From JAZOTK01 sp045534775 (GTDB lineage Bacteria; Bacillota; Clostridia; RUG12999), in the NCBI GenBank assembly GCA_045534775.1, contig JAZSKI010000020.1, positions 1 to 34,597 on the forward strand: 34,597 nt of DNA. The letters are read 5' to 3'. This document shows positions 16,979 to 25,435 of this stretch, one piece after another (position 1 is the first letter of the stretch; each line of letters starts with the position of its first letter). The notes below the pieces were generated by a model. It was given only the letters and a program-made list of their open reading frames with translations, was not told where the DNA came from and did no database searches. The position numbers and the translations under genes are program-made.

Positions 16979-17158
16979 ATGGAAGATTTTATTTGTGAAC
17001 AATGCTTATACTATACCTATGACGATGAATATGAGTGCGGTGTGTGCAGTCTTAATTTTGATGAAGATGAAATGCAATGTCTTGTAAGTAATAATTATAA
17101 AACTTGTAAATATTTCCGATTTGGTGATGATTATACTATAGTGAGAAAGCAGAATTAA
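16979..17158 (+). CDS. Small Cys-rich protein, DUF6472-like (59 aa)
   Basis: A 59-residue acidic, cysteine-rich protein. Six Cys occur as CEQC (residues 6-9), CGVC (20-23) and single Cys at 34 and 43, which suggests a zinc- or iron-binding knuckle. The ending YTIVRKQN and the DEDE segment match what I recall of the DUF6472 family from Clostridia; that name is from memory. GAGGTGG precedes the ATG, and a strong promoter lies 20 bases upstream. It ends 12 bases before nadE, which has only a ribosome binding site, so the two are likely co-transcribed. No function is known. Confidence 0.78.
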   Translation: MEDFICEQCLYYTYDDEYECGVCSLNFDEDEMQCLVSNNYKTCKYFRFGDDYTIVRKQN

Positions 17159-17170
17159 AAAGGTGATAAT

Positions 17171-19063
17171 ATGAAATACGGATTTATAAAAACGGCGGCA
17201 CAGACAATAAATACGCAGGTGGCGGATTGCCTTCATAATGAAAAAGAAATAATAAAAGCAATAGATGATAATTATAAAAACGGTGTCAAGCTGCTTGTGT
17301 TTCCGGAGCTTGCCGTAACGGGCTATACTTGCGGAGATTTGTTTCTGAACGAAACCTTGATTTCGGCAGCAGAAAAATCGCTTCTGAGCATTGTCAGGGC
17401 AACGAAAAATTATGAGATGGCGGTAGCGGTCGGTTGTCCGATAGCGGCAAAAAATGAACTGTATAACTGCGGTGTTATAATGTACAAAGGCGATATTCTG
17501 GGAGTTGTACCTAAGAAAAATATTCCCGGTTACGGCGAATTTTATGAGACCAGATATTTCTCATCTGCACCGGACGAGTTAGCTGAAATTAAAATAGGAG
17601 ATAATCTTTATTCCTTCGGAACGGATATGATTTTTTTCTGCAAGGAGCTGCCGGAATTTTCTTTTGCGGCGGAAATCTGCGAGGATTTATGGGTGGCGGA
17701 TTCTCCCTCTGCAGCTCACGTGCAGGAGGGAGCGACAATAATTGTAAACCTGTCGGCAAGCAATGAAACCGTAACCAAATCCGAGTATCGCCGGGATTTG
17801 GTAAAAATGCAATCTGCAAAGCTTGTTTGCGGATACGTTTTGGCAGGTGCGGGGGAAGGAGAATCCACTACGGATTTAATCTTCGCCGGTCATAATATAA
17901 TTGCCGAAAACGGCAGAATTATCGGTGAGAGCGATTTGTTTGAAAATGAAGTGACAGCAGGCGTAATTGATGTTAAAAAAATCGCAAAAGAACGCCGCAG
18001 AATGCTTAAAAATAACACAAACGAATATCTTAAAAAAGAATTTTCAATGAAGCTCACAGAGACAGACCTTAAAGGAGTAATTTCGCCGGAGCCTTTTGGC
18101 GGCGAGGATGAAAAAAGATATGAAACTATACTTAAAATGCAGGTCAGCGGACTGAAAAAAAGAATGCTTCATACCAAGGCAAGGTCTATGGTAATCGGAA
18201 TTTCAGGGGGACTTGACTCTTGCCTGGCACTTATAGTCTGTGCAGAAACAGCAGATAGAATTGGTATGGGAAGAGAAAATATAACAGCAATCACTATGCC
18301 ATGCTTCGGCACTACCGGACACACAAAATCAAACGCCTTAATTTTGTGTGAAGAATTAAACATTCCGTGCCGCGAGTTAGATATAAGCGAGAGCGTTAAA
18401 CGTCATCTTACGGAAATAGGTCACGATATTAATAATACAGACGTGGTATATGAAAATGCTCAGGCACGTCAGCGGACTTTGGTGCTTATGAATATGGCAA
18501 ATAAAACAGGAGGGCTTGTAATTGGTACGGGAGATTTATCGGAGCTTGCCCTGGGCTGGGCAACATATAACGGCGACCAGATGTCAATGTATGGTGTAAA
18601 TGCCGATGTTCCCAAAACCGTAGTCAGAAAAGTTGTAAAATTTTATGCAGACAGCTCTGAAAATAAGAAACTTAAAAAGGTTCTTTATGACATTCTGGAT
18701 ACTCCTGTAAGCCCTGAGCTTCTTCCTGCAGACGGTGAAGAAACCGCACAGAAAACAGAGGATATAGTAGGACCTTACGAATTGCATGATTTCTATTTGT
18801 ATTATTTCGTAAGATGGGGCTTTTCACCTGAGAAAATCTTTAATATGGCGAAATATGCCTTTGAGGGAGAATATGAAGGTAAAACCATATTAAAATGGCT
18901 CGAAACCTTTTGCAGAAGATTTTTCTCGCAACAGTTTAAACGTTCATGTATGCCGGACGGTCCTAAGGTAGGAACAGTAGGTCTGTCGCCGCGAGGAGAT
19001 TTTAGAATGCCAAGTGATGCTATGTGGACAGCATGGAAAACCGAGCTTGAAAATTTGAGATAA
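17171..19063 (+). CDS. nadE: Glutamine-dependent NAD+ synthetase
   Basis: Makes NAD+ from deamido-NAD+ and ATP, using glutamine as ammonia source, in the last step of NAD synthesis. The 630-residue protein joins an N-terminal nitrilase-type amidase and a C-terminal synthetase. The amidase triad is visible: Glu in FPELAVTGYT (about 46), Lys in PKKNIPGYGE (about 114), Cys in AEICEDLW (about 170). The synthetase ATP-binding P-loop is SGGLDSCLAL (about 344). ATG start behind AAAAAGGTG. It ends near a bidirectional-looking hairpin and is probably transcribed with the upstream 59-residue gene. Confidence 0.96.
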   Translation: MKYGFIKTAAQTINTQVADCLHNEKEIIKAIDDNYKNGVKLLVFPELAVTGYTCGDLFLNETLISAAEKSLLSIVRATKNYEMAVAVGCPIAAKNELYNCGVIMYKGDILGVVPKKNIPGYGEFYETRYFSSAPDELAEIKIGDNLYSFGTDMIFFCKELPEFSFAAEICEDLWVADSPSAAHVQEGATIIVNLSASNETVTKSEYRRDLVKMQSAKLVCGYVLAGAGEGESTTDLIFAGHNIIAENGRIIGESDLFENEVTAGVIDVKKIAKERRRMLKNNTNEYLKKEFSMKLTETDLKGVISPEPFGGEDEKRYETILKMQVSGLKKRMLHTKARSMVIGISGGLDSCLALIVCAETADRIGMGRENITAITMPCFGTTGHTKSNALILCEELNIPCRELDISESVKRHLTEIGHDINNTDVVYENAQARQRTLVLMNMANKTGGLVIGTGDLSELALGWATYNGDQMSMYGVNADVPKTVVRKVVKFYADSSENKKLKKVLYDILDTPVSPELLPADGEETAQKTEDIVGPYELHDFYLYYFVRWGFSPEKIFNMAKYAFEGEYEGKTILKWLETFCRRFFSQQFKRSCMPDGPKVGTVGLSPRGDFRMPSDAMWTAWKTELENLR

Positions 19064-19067
19064 TTTT

Positions 19068-19097
19068 AAAGGGTGCAGTCTTATGACCGCACCCTTT
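19068..19097. terminator. Hairpin between convergent nadE and tiny minus-strand gene
   Basis: AAAGGGTGCAGTC, TTAT loop, GACCGCACCCTTT pair over 13 positions with one mismatch/wobble. A-rich and T-rich ends make it usable on both strands, which suits the convergent arrangement, although the T tracts are short. Confidence 0.65.
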
Positions 19098-19108
19098 CAC
19101 ACTATCTG

Positions 19109-19204
19109 TTAGTCGTTACAGCAACAGCAAAGGATAATAAGTATGATGATTATCCAAAGAAAACCGTTGTCGTCTCCGCCGAATAAGTTATTAAAGCAAC
19201 ACAT
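19109..19204 (-). CDS. 31-residue Cys-rich membrane peptide
   Basis: On the minus strand an ATG (19204) follows GGAAGGGAG at good spacing and opens a 31-codon frame ending in TAA at 19109. The peptide begins MCCFNNLFGG, has an acidic DDN turn, then a solid hydrophobic helix (WIIIILIILC) and four consecutive Cys before CND-type residues at the end. The pattern of a short tail, Ile/Leu helix and Cys cluster resembles tiny membrane peptides often left unannotated in Clostridia. Function unknown. Its 3' end faces nadE and shares the hairpin at 19068-19097. Confidence 0.65.
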   Translation of the reverse strand: MCCFNNLFGGDDNGFLWIIIILIILCCCCND

Positions 19205-19351
19205 AGTTAACTCCCTTCCGCCGTCCCCGTGCGGCGATAAAATTAAAATTTTTATGGGGAAGGATATTTAATATCCTCAATAACATAGTATTCAGAATCG
19301 GATTTTTGGTTACAAAGGAAACGAAAAAAATATCGGATGTGAAAAATACAC

Positions 19352-19380
19352 AAAATACCTAAGGGTTTTGAGGTATTTTT
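19352..19380. terminator. Hairpin with T run in the 19205-19460 gap
   Basis: AAAATACCT, ten-base loop, AGGTATTTTT: a 9-bp AT-rich stem with a T tail on the plus strand and a matching A start. It insulates the next operon, though no upstream plus-strand gene is seen in the gap; it might be a leader attenuator. Confidence 0.5.
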
Positions 19381-19400
19381 AATATAAATTATTGATGGAA

Positions 19401-19429
19401 TTTTTGCGGAAAAAGTAGTAAAATATACT
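19401..19429 (+). promoter_or_regulatory. Possible promoter of the UPF0237/UPF0210 operon
   Basis: A good -10 TATACT (19424-19429), with a poor -35 TTTTTG (19401-19406) at 17-base spacing, 31 bases before the ATG. Confidence 0.35.
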
Positions 19430-19460
19430 TATATATAATAAAAAATTCAGGAGGAAAATT

Positions 19461-19730
19461 ATGAAAGCTATAATTACGGTAATCGGCAGCGATACTATGG
19501 GCATAATTGCAAAGACAAGTACCTATCTTTCAGACAACGGAGTTAACATTCTGGATATTTCCCAAACTATAATGCAGGATTTATTTACAATGATAATGCT
19601 CGTTGATTTGGAAAAGGCTACAAAGAAATTTGACATTATTTCTGCAGAGCTGGACAAGCTTGCTGAGGAAATCGGTGTTAACATCAGAATACAGCAGGAT
19701 GATATTTTCAGATCAATGCACAGAATATAA
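19461..19730 (+). CDS. ACT-domain protein, UPF0237 family
   Basis: An 89-residue single ACT domain, a fold that usually binds amino acids or other small ligands. The N-terminus KAIITVIGSDTMGIIAKTSTYLSDNGVNILDISQTI is typical of the UPF0237/GcvR-like family. AGGAGG lies upstream of the ATG. It sits 26 bases before the UPF0210 gene; the two families are found side by side in many bacteria, so the ACT protein may be the ligand-sensing partner of that enzyme-like protein. Ligand unknown. Confidence 0.9.
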   Translation: MKAIITVIGSDTMGIIAKTSTYLSDNGVNILDISQTIMQDLFTMIMLVDLEKATKKFDIISAELDKLAEEIGVNIRIQQDDIFRSMHRI

Positions 19731-19756
19731 GGTCTTAGAGACAGAAAGGCGAAGCT

Positions 19757-21115
19757 ATGCTGAATAAACACGAAATAATGGAAACCATTAATATGATTTC
19801 CAACGAACATCTTGACATCAGAACCATCACAATGGGTATTTCTCTTATGGATTGTGCTTCAGACGATATAGACAGGGTTTGTGACAAAATCTATGACAAA
19901 ATCACAACCCGTGCAGGAAATTTGGTTAAAACAGGTGAAGATATTGAGAGAGAATACGGAATTCCCATAATTAACAAACGAATTTCCATAACTCCCGTTT
20001 CTCAGGTTGCGGCGGCGGCAAAAGGTGATTACGTTAAAATCGCAAGAACTCTTGAAAAAGCGGCAAATGAAGTGGGCGTTAATTTTTTGGGCGGCTATTC
20101 GGCTTTGGTACATAAAGGCTATACGGAAAGCGACAAAAGACTTATTGAATCCATCCCCCGGGCTCTTGCGGAGACAACCAAGGTTTGCTCCTCTGTTAAC
20201 ATCGGTACAACTAAAGCAGGAATAAATATGGATGCGGTAGCCCAAATGGGTAAAATCATAAAAGAATGTGCTTATTTAACGCGTGACAACGGAGCTATGG
20301 CGTGTGCCAAGCTGGTGGTCTTCTGTAACGCGGTGGAGGATAATCCCTTTATGGCAGGGGCGTTCCTGGGAGCAGGCGAGCCGGAATGTGTTATTAACGT
20401 AGGCGTAAGCGGACCCGGCGTTGTACACAGTGCCATTAAAAAATTAGGTACTGAAGCAGACCTGGGAATGGTCGCGGAAGAAATCAAAAAGACTGCCTTT
20501 AAGATAACCCGTATGGGTCAGCTTGTTGCGTCCGAAGCCTCAAAAAGGCTTGGTGTTCAGTTCGGCATAGTAGATTTATCTCTTGCACCGACACCTGCAA
20601 TCGGAGACAGCGTAGCACATATTTTAGAGGAAATGGGACTTGAACGCTGCGGAACTCACGGTACTACGGCGGCACTTGCTATGCTCAATGATGCTGTTAA
20701 AAAAGGCGGCGTAATGGCAAGCTCTTATGTGGGCGGTCTGTCGGGTGCGTTTATTCCCGTAAGCGAGGATGCAGGTATGATACGAGCAGCAGAATGTGGT
20801 TCTCTCACCCTCGATAAATTAGAAGCAATGACCTGCGTATGCTCAGTAGGACTTGATATGATAGCTGTTCCCGGCGACACAACGGCCGAAACCATTTCAG
20901 CTATTATTGCAGATGAAGCGGCTATAGGTATGGTTAACACGAAAACCACAGCCGTAAGAATCATCCCTGCACCGGGTACAAAGGTGGGAGATGTTGTGGA
21001 ATTTGGCGGTCTTTTAGGTTCGGGACCCGTAATGCCCGTACATAATTATGACAGTAGTTTGTTTATTAAAAGAGGCGGTCGTATACCGGCACCTATCCAC
21101 AGCCTTAAAAACTGA
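19757..21115 (+). CDS. UPF0210 (DUF711) PFL-like protein
   Basis: A 452-residue protein of the UPF0210 family, whose known structure resembles the ten-stranded barrel of pyruvate formate lyase and ribonucleotide reductase, but whose reaction is unknown. Typical segments are TMGISLMDCA, NFLGGYSALVHKG, VGVSGPGVVHSAI, FGIVDLSLAPTPAIGDSVA, GGLSGAFIPVSEDAGMI and CSVGLDMIAVPGDT. The length is normal. It follows the UPF0237 ACT gene, its near-constant genomic partner. The glycine- and serine-rich loops resemble a binding site, but no catalytic residue can be named. Confidence 0.92.
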   Translation: MLNKHEIMETINMISNEHLDIRTITMGISLMDCASDDIDRVCDKIYDKITTRAGNLVKTGEDIEREYGIPIINKRISITPVSQVAAAAKGDYVKIARTLEKAANEVGVNFLGGYSALVHKGYTESDKRLIESIPRALAETTKVCSSVNIGTTKAGINMDAVAQMGKIIKECAYLTRDNGAMACAKLVVFCNAVEDNPFMAGAFLGAGEPECVINVGVSGPGVVHSAIKKLGTEADLGMVAEEIKKTAFKITRMGQLVASEASKRLGVQFGIVDLSLAPTPAIGDSVAHILEEMGLERCGTHGTTAALAMLNDAVKKGGVMASSYVGGLSGAFIPVSEDAGMIRAAECGSLTLDKLEAMTCVCSVGLDMIAVPGDTTAETISAIIADEAAIGMVNTKTTAVRIIPAPGTKVGDVVEFGGLLGSGPVMPVHNYDSSLFIKRGGRIPAPIHSLKN

Positions 21116-21135
21116 CAGAAAAGGTGGATGATAAT

Positions 21136-22464
21136 ATGGCGGGATGTTTTAAAAACTATGATATCAGAGGAAAATATAAAATAGATTTAGATGAGAAAAC
21201 CGCGTATAAAATTGGATATTTTCTGCCGCGACTTTTAGAAACCGATAAAATTTTAGTAGGTAGAGACGGCAGAATTTCATCGCCGTCTCTTTATGCTGCA
21301 CTTTGTGACGGAATAACCGCAAACGGTGCGGATGTGTTCAATCTCGGTATAGCTACAACACCAATGGTGTATTATTTCACCGAAAAGCTGGGCTTTGACT
21401 GTTCGGTACAGATAACGGCTTCTCATAACAGCAAGGAATATAACGGTTTTAAGGTTTCAAGAACTCACGCACGTCCTGTCGGCTACGATAACGGACTGTC
21501 CATTCTCGAGAAGTGGGTTGAAAACGAAGAAATTATAATATCCGAAACCCGCGGCAAGGTCCACGATTTGGATATGAAACAGGAATATATAAGGTTTATG
21601 AAATCTAAGCTCCCCGATATTTCAAACCTGAAAATTGTAATAGATTGCTCAAACGGTGCGGCTTGCATAGCGGCACGTGAAATTTTCGGCGATAACGTGA
21701 TTTGTTTAAACGGCGAGCTGGACGGAGAATTTCCTGCCCACGAACCGAACCCTCTTGACGAAAAAAATGCCCGCCAGCTTAAGGATGCCGTAAAAGAGTA
21801 CAATGCAGATGTAGGCGTGCTTTTTGACGGTGACGGCGACAGAGTGGTCTTTATTGACGAAAAAGGGCAATTTATATCACCTGATTTAATAACGGCGGTT
21901 TTAGCGGAGGAATGCACCGAGCCGGGAGATACGGTAATTTACGACATCCGTACCTCAAGGTCGGTAGATAAGCACCTTCGGGAAATGGGGCGCAGCACCT
22001 ATATGTGGAGAGTGGGACGTGTCCACGCAACAGAAAAGCTACGTGAGCTTTCGGCGGTGCTTGGCGGCGAGCTTGCAGGTCACTATTATTTCAAAGAATT
22101 TATATACTGCGACAGCGGAATTTTAGCCGCTACCGCGGTGTTTAAAAGACTTTCAAAAGGCGACAAAGCCTTTTCTGAAATCATAAAAGAAATAGCCTGC
22201 TACGCCTATTCGGGAGAAATAAATTTTAAAATTAAAAACAAATCAGCCGCTATGACGGCACTTTTAGATATGGCACAGGAAAAAGAAATCCCGTTACATA
22301 TATACGATTTCGATGGCTACAGAGTAGAATACGAAAACCGCTGGTTCAATATCAGAGCCTCCAACACCGAGGATTATTTAAGACTGGTAGCAGAAGCGGG
22401 AACAGAGGGATTACTGACCGAAATGCTGTGGGAAATAAAAAAAGTCCTGGCAGAGTTTGAATAA
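21136..22464 (+). CDS. Phosphomannomutase/phosphoglucomutase
   Basis: Alpha-D-phosphohexomutase of the ManB/AlgC type (442 residues) that moves phosphate between C1 and C6 of glucose or mannose, supplying sugar-1-phosphates for wall and exopolysaccharide synthesis. Four domain motifs are visible: YDIRGKY at the start, the phosphoserine loop TASHNSKEYNGFK, the metal loop DGDGDR, the sugar loop GGELAGHYYF, and the C-terminal phosphate-binding RASNTED. ATG at 21136 is preferred over the in-frame GTG at 21124, because the latter lies inside the AAGGTGG binding site. Mannose versus glucose preference cannot be read. Confidence 0.93.
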   Translation: MAGCFKNYDIRGKYKIDLDEKTAYKIGYFLPRLLETDKILVGRDGRISSPSLYAALCDGITANGADVFNLGIATTPMVYYFTEKLGFDCSVQITASHNSKEYNGFKVSRTHARPVGYDNGLSILEKWVENEEIIISETRGKVHDLDMKQEYIRFMKSKLPDISNLKIVIDCSNGAACIAAREIFGDNVICLNGELDGEFPAHEPNPLDEKNARQLKDAVKEYNADVGVLFDGDGDRVVFIDEKGQFISPDLITAVLAEECTEPGDTVIYDIRTSRSVDKHLREMGRSTYMWRVGRVHATEKLRELSAVLGGELAGHYYFKEFIYCDSGILAATAVFKRLSKGDKAFSEIIKEIACYAYSGEINFKIKNKSAAMTALLDMAQEKEIPLHIYDFDGYRVEYENRWFNIRASNTEDYLRLVAEAGTEGLLTEMLWEIKKVLAEFE

Positions 22465-22498
22465 ATATTCGGTATTTTATATTTTTTTAAATTTTCTA

Positions 22499-22527
22499 TT
22501 GATTTTATATGATAAATATGGTATAAT
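22499..22527 (+). promoter_or_regulatory. Sigma-A promoter
   Basis: -35 TTGATT (22499-22504), 17-base spacer, perfect -10 TATAAT (22522-22527), about 50 bases before the next gene's start. Gives the six-hairpin gene its own transcript. Confidence 0.82.
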
Positions 22528-22575
22528 AAATTTAATTAATATAAATGAGAGATGTCAACAAAGGGTGAAATTACA

Positions 22576-23808
22576 ATGAGCAAAGAGATAATAGATCTAC
22601 TCAAACAAATTGCAATAAAAACTATAGATGATTGTACTTTTTATAAAAAAGTTAATTATTTTAATAAAGAGAATAATGCTGCTGTTTTATTGCCTTCCGG
22701 TGATGAAAAATATATTAGTTTTTGGATAAGAGATTGTGCAATGATGGCAGAAAGCAAGTTGATAGATAATTTCTTGTTAAAAAAATATATTAAGATTATT
22801 GCAACACATGGTCAAAACGGAAAAGAGACAATTTACCTGGAAAACGGATTGTCAATTCCACCATATTCAATTGCTGATCACATAAATTATAACGGAGAAC
22901 CGGTTTATTTTCCTGGGACATACTCTTCCGGAAAAAATCAAGGGAACGGAGGTTTTGGTTTTTATCCGCCGTTCTGTGATAATTATTATTACATAATGAT
23001 GGTGGGTACATATATAGAGCAAAGTGGTGACATTGAAATACTCAATGAAACATGTAATGAATTAACCATTGAAGAAAGCCTTGAATATGCATTTATGGGA
23101 TATAATATAGATGAAAAAAGCGATTTGTGTATTAGCGATGAAGAAACATATACAGTTGATTGGGGCTTTGTAGATGCGATAAAAAAGAGTGGAAAACTGT
23201 TAATGGCTTCTCTTTTAAGGTACAATGCAGCAAGAAAAATGCAAATGATGTTTGAAAACAAACCGGACAAATGCAAATTTTATAATGAAAAGTCAGAAAG
23301 AATCAGGAAAAATATATTATCAGAATTTTACGATGATAATACCGGATGGTTATATTCAGCAACAGGAATTGGAAAACAATATGATGTATGGGCAACGGCT
23401 TATGCAGTTTTTTCAAAGGTTATAAAAGAGGAAAAGACATTAGAAGCCCTTTATAATGCATATATGAATAAGACTGCAGTTGTTGATGGATATGTGCGAC
23501 ATATCTTGACAAATGATGATTTTTCTACTGATTCAGCGTGGGAATGCACTAAAATTCCATACAATACTTATCAGAATGGCGCATATTGGGCAACTCCTAC
23601 AGGTTGGTATGCATATGCTTTATACTGTTATAACAGAAAAACAGATATTCTGGAAGATTTTATAAAGCATACATACAACTACGAGAAAGACGGAGCTCCT
23701 TTTGAATGGATAAACAAAGATACAAGTGAATACAGTGGCTTGAATTATGGAACTTCCGGAGTGTTGCCGTATATAGGTGCGATTAAGATATTAGACCAAT
23801 TTAAATAA
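22576..23808 (+). CDS. Six-hairpin glycosidase-like protein
   Basis: A 410-residue cytosolic protein (no signal peptide) that looks like an (alpha/alpha)6 toroid glycosidase. The FWIRDCAMM segment (near residue 50) resembles the RD-containing substrate loop of several six-hairpin glycoside hydrolases. Aromatic-rich segments such as GFGFYPPFCDNYYY, TVDWGF, YDVWATAYAVF and GAYWATPTGWYAYALY fit a sugar-binding cleft. No family number can be assigned by eye. ATG at 22576 is chosen for AAGGGTG eight bases upstream; an in-frame ATG at 22552 is less well placed. The base composition is clearly more AT-rich than its neighbours, and it has its own promoter, both hinting at separate acquisition. Confidence 0.72.
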   Translation: MSKEIIDLLKQIAIKTIDDCTFYKKVNYFNKENNAAVLLPSGDEKYISFWIRDCAMMAESKLIDNFLLKKYIKIIATHGQNGKETIYLENGLSIPPYSIADHINYNGEPVYFPGTYSSGKNQGNGGFGFYPPFCDNYYYIMMVGTYIEQSGDIEILNETCNELTIEESLEYAFMGYNIDEKSDLCISDEETYTVDWGFVDAIKKSGKLLMASLLRYNAARKMQMMFENKPDKCKFYNEKSERIRKNILSEFYDDNTGWLYSATGIGKQYDVWATAYAVFSKVIKEEKTLEALYNAYMNKTAVVDGYVRHILTNDDFSTDSAWECTKIPYNTYQNGAYWATPTGWYAYALYCYNRKTDILEDFIKHTYNYEKDGAPFEWINKDTSEYSGLNYGTSGVLPYIGAIKILDQFK

Positions 23809-23902
23809 TATTGATGAGGTTATTGCCTAAAATGTTTGGCATCTAAATCGTTCACTGATTTTATAATGAATTTACATACGTTAGCTAAAAGTGGCATTTA
23901 TA

Positions 23903-23930
23903 TTGCGCACTGATTAATAAATTATATACT
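23903..23930 (+). promoter_or_regulatory. Promoter of glnA
   Basis: -35 TTGCGC (23903-23908), 16-base spacer, -10 TATACT (23925-23930), 20 bases before the glnA ATG. Moderate match. Confidence 0.55.
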
Positions 23931-23949
23931 TTTAAGGAGCGTGGATAAA

Positions 23950-25371
23950 ATGAGTAAATCAGTACAGGATATTATTAATATCATTAAAGAAAATGATATT
24001 AAAATGGTTGACTTTAAAATGGTTGATATTAACGGTCAATATCGTCATGTTACCATTCCTGCAAAGAATTTTTCGGAAAAGACCATGGAGAACGGTATCG
24101 GTTTCGATGCGTCAAACTATGGCTATGCGGTGGTTGAAAAAAGTGATATGGTATTTATACCTGACCCCGATACGGCTTTAATTGACCCCTTTTGCGAGAT
24201 ACCGACCTTATCTATGACAGGTAATGCAATGATAATTGACAGTCCCAACAGACCTTTGCCCCAATATCCCAGAAATATAGTTTTGGCGGCAGAGCAGTAT
24301 ATGAAGGACAGCGGTGTTGCAGATACAATGCTTATTTTACCGGAATTTGAATTTTATCTTTTTGACCAAGTGGGATGGCAGGTTAAACCCGAAGGCGTGG
24401 GCTTCAGCATTGATGCTGAACAGGCACATTGGAACAGTGACTGCGAGGGTACGGGTAATGTTGTTGCAAAACAGAAGAATTACCATATTGCAAAGCCTTT
24501 TGACATATCCTACGAAGCAAGAAGTGAAATGTGTATGCTCATTGATGATGCGGGTATTGCTCTTAACTATCATCATCCTGAAGTAGGTGCGGCAGGTCAG
24601 TTTGAAATTGAACCTGAGCTTGGTAAGATGTCAAAGATGGCAGATGCTACTATGATGATCAAATATATTATTCACAATACAGCTAAAAAATACGGTATGG
24701 CGGCAACCTTTATGCCGAAACCCGTAATGGGCGAGGCCGGTAACGGTATGCACGTGCATATGTTATTGCTTAAAGACGGACAGCCTGTATTTTCTGATGA
24801 TAACGGCTATTCACATTTAAGCGAAACAGCTCACTATTTTATGGGCGGCTTGCTTAAACACATAGCATCTTTGTGTGCTATTACAAACCCAAGCACCAAC
24901 TCCTTCAAGAGATTGGTACCGGGCTTTGAAGCTCCTGTTACCATTGGTTATGCTACATCTAACAGAAGTGCGGTAATCCGTATTCCTGCTTATGCAAAAG
25001 CTCCCGAGCTGAGACGTTTTGAGCTTCGCAACCCCGATGCTACCTGTAATCCTTATTTCTGCTATGCGGCAATACTTATGGCAGGTTTAGATGGTGTTAA
25101 GAATAAGATTGATCCTCACGCAGAGGGTTGGGGTCCTTATGATATGAACCTCTTCCACTTAAGTGACGAGGAAAAGGCAAAGCTTAAACATTTGCCCACA
25201 TCTCTTGAAGCGGCTCTTGATGCTTTAGAGGCAGATAATGATTACCTGACAGCAGGCGGAGTATTCCCCAAGGAGCTTATTAATAACTTTATCAAATCTA
25301 AGAGAGAAGAATGTAAACAGCTTTCGGCTATTCCTCATCCTGCTGAATTTGATAAATATTTTAATCTGTAA
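23950..25371 (+). CDS. glnA: Glutamine synthetase, type I
   Basis: Forms glutamine from glutamate, ammonia and ATP, the main ammonia-assimilation step; works as a dodecamer in the cytoplasm. The 473-residue product has the beta-grasp N-terminus (KMVDFKMVDINGQYRHVTIP), metal ligands in PEFEFYLF and GQFEIEPE, the GNGMHVHMLLL segment, and NRSAVIRIP. The region around NPYFCYAAILMAGLDGVKNKI lacks the adenylylation-loop form of the beta class, so regulation is probably by feedback and repressors as in Bacillus. ATG at 23950 is chosen over GTG at 23941, because AAGGAG lies just before. Flanked downstream by a large hairpin. Confidence 0.96.
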   Translation: MSKSVQDIINIIKENDIKMVDFKMVDINGQYRHVTIPAKNFSEKTMENGIGFDASNYGYAVVEKSDMVFIPDPDTALIDPFCEIPTLSMTGNAMIIDSPNRPLPQYPRNIVLAAEQYMKDSGVADTMLILPEFEFYLFDQVGWQVKPEGVGFSIDAEQAHWNSDCEGTGNVVAKQKNYHIAKPFDISYEARSEMCMLIDDAGIALNYHHPEVGAAGQFEIEPELGKMSKMADATMMIKYIIHNTAKKYGMAATFMPKPVMGEAGNGMHVHMLLLKDGQPVFSDDNGYSHLSETAHYFMGGLLKHIASLCAITNPSTNSFKRLVPGFEAPVTIGYATSNRSAVIRIPAYAKAPELRRFELRNPDATCNPYFCYAAILMAGLDGVKNKIDPHAEGWGPYDMNLFHLSDEEKAKLKHLPTSLEAALDALEADNDYLTAGGVFPKELINNFIKSKREECKQLSAIPHPAEFDKYFNL

Positions 25372-25380
25372 ACAAAATTT

Positions 25381-25408
25381 GCCGTGCGGTAATACATTAC
25401 CGCACGGC
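25381..25408. terminator. 12-bp perfect hairpin after glnA
   Basis: GCCGTGCGGTAA (25381-25392), loop TACA, TTACCGCACGGC (25397-25408): a perfect GC-rich stem ten bases after the glnA stop. The plus-strand tail is only TATTAAA, so it is a weak intrinsic terminator or an mRNA 3'-end stabiliser. Confidence 0.7.
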
Positions 25409-25435
25409 TATTAAACAAATAGAGGATGATTTCGG

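Noticed and set aside
19258..19277. Palindrome AGGATATTTAATATCCT in the 19205-19351 gap
   Set aside because: Short AT-rich dyad with no promoter or gene start clearly attached; could be chance.
23809..23902. Possible second TATAAT promoter before glnA
   Set aside because: The -10-like hexamer near 23861 lacks a -35 at normal spacing, and the candidate at 23903-23930 is closer to the gene.
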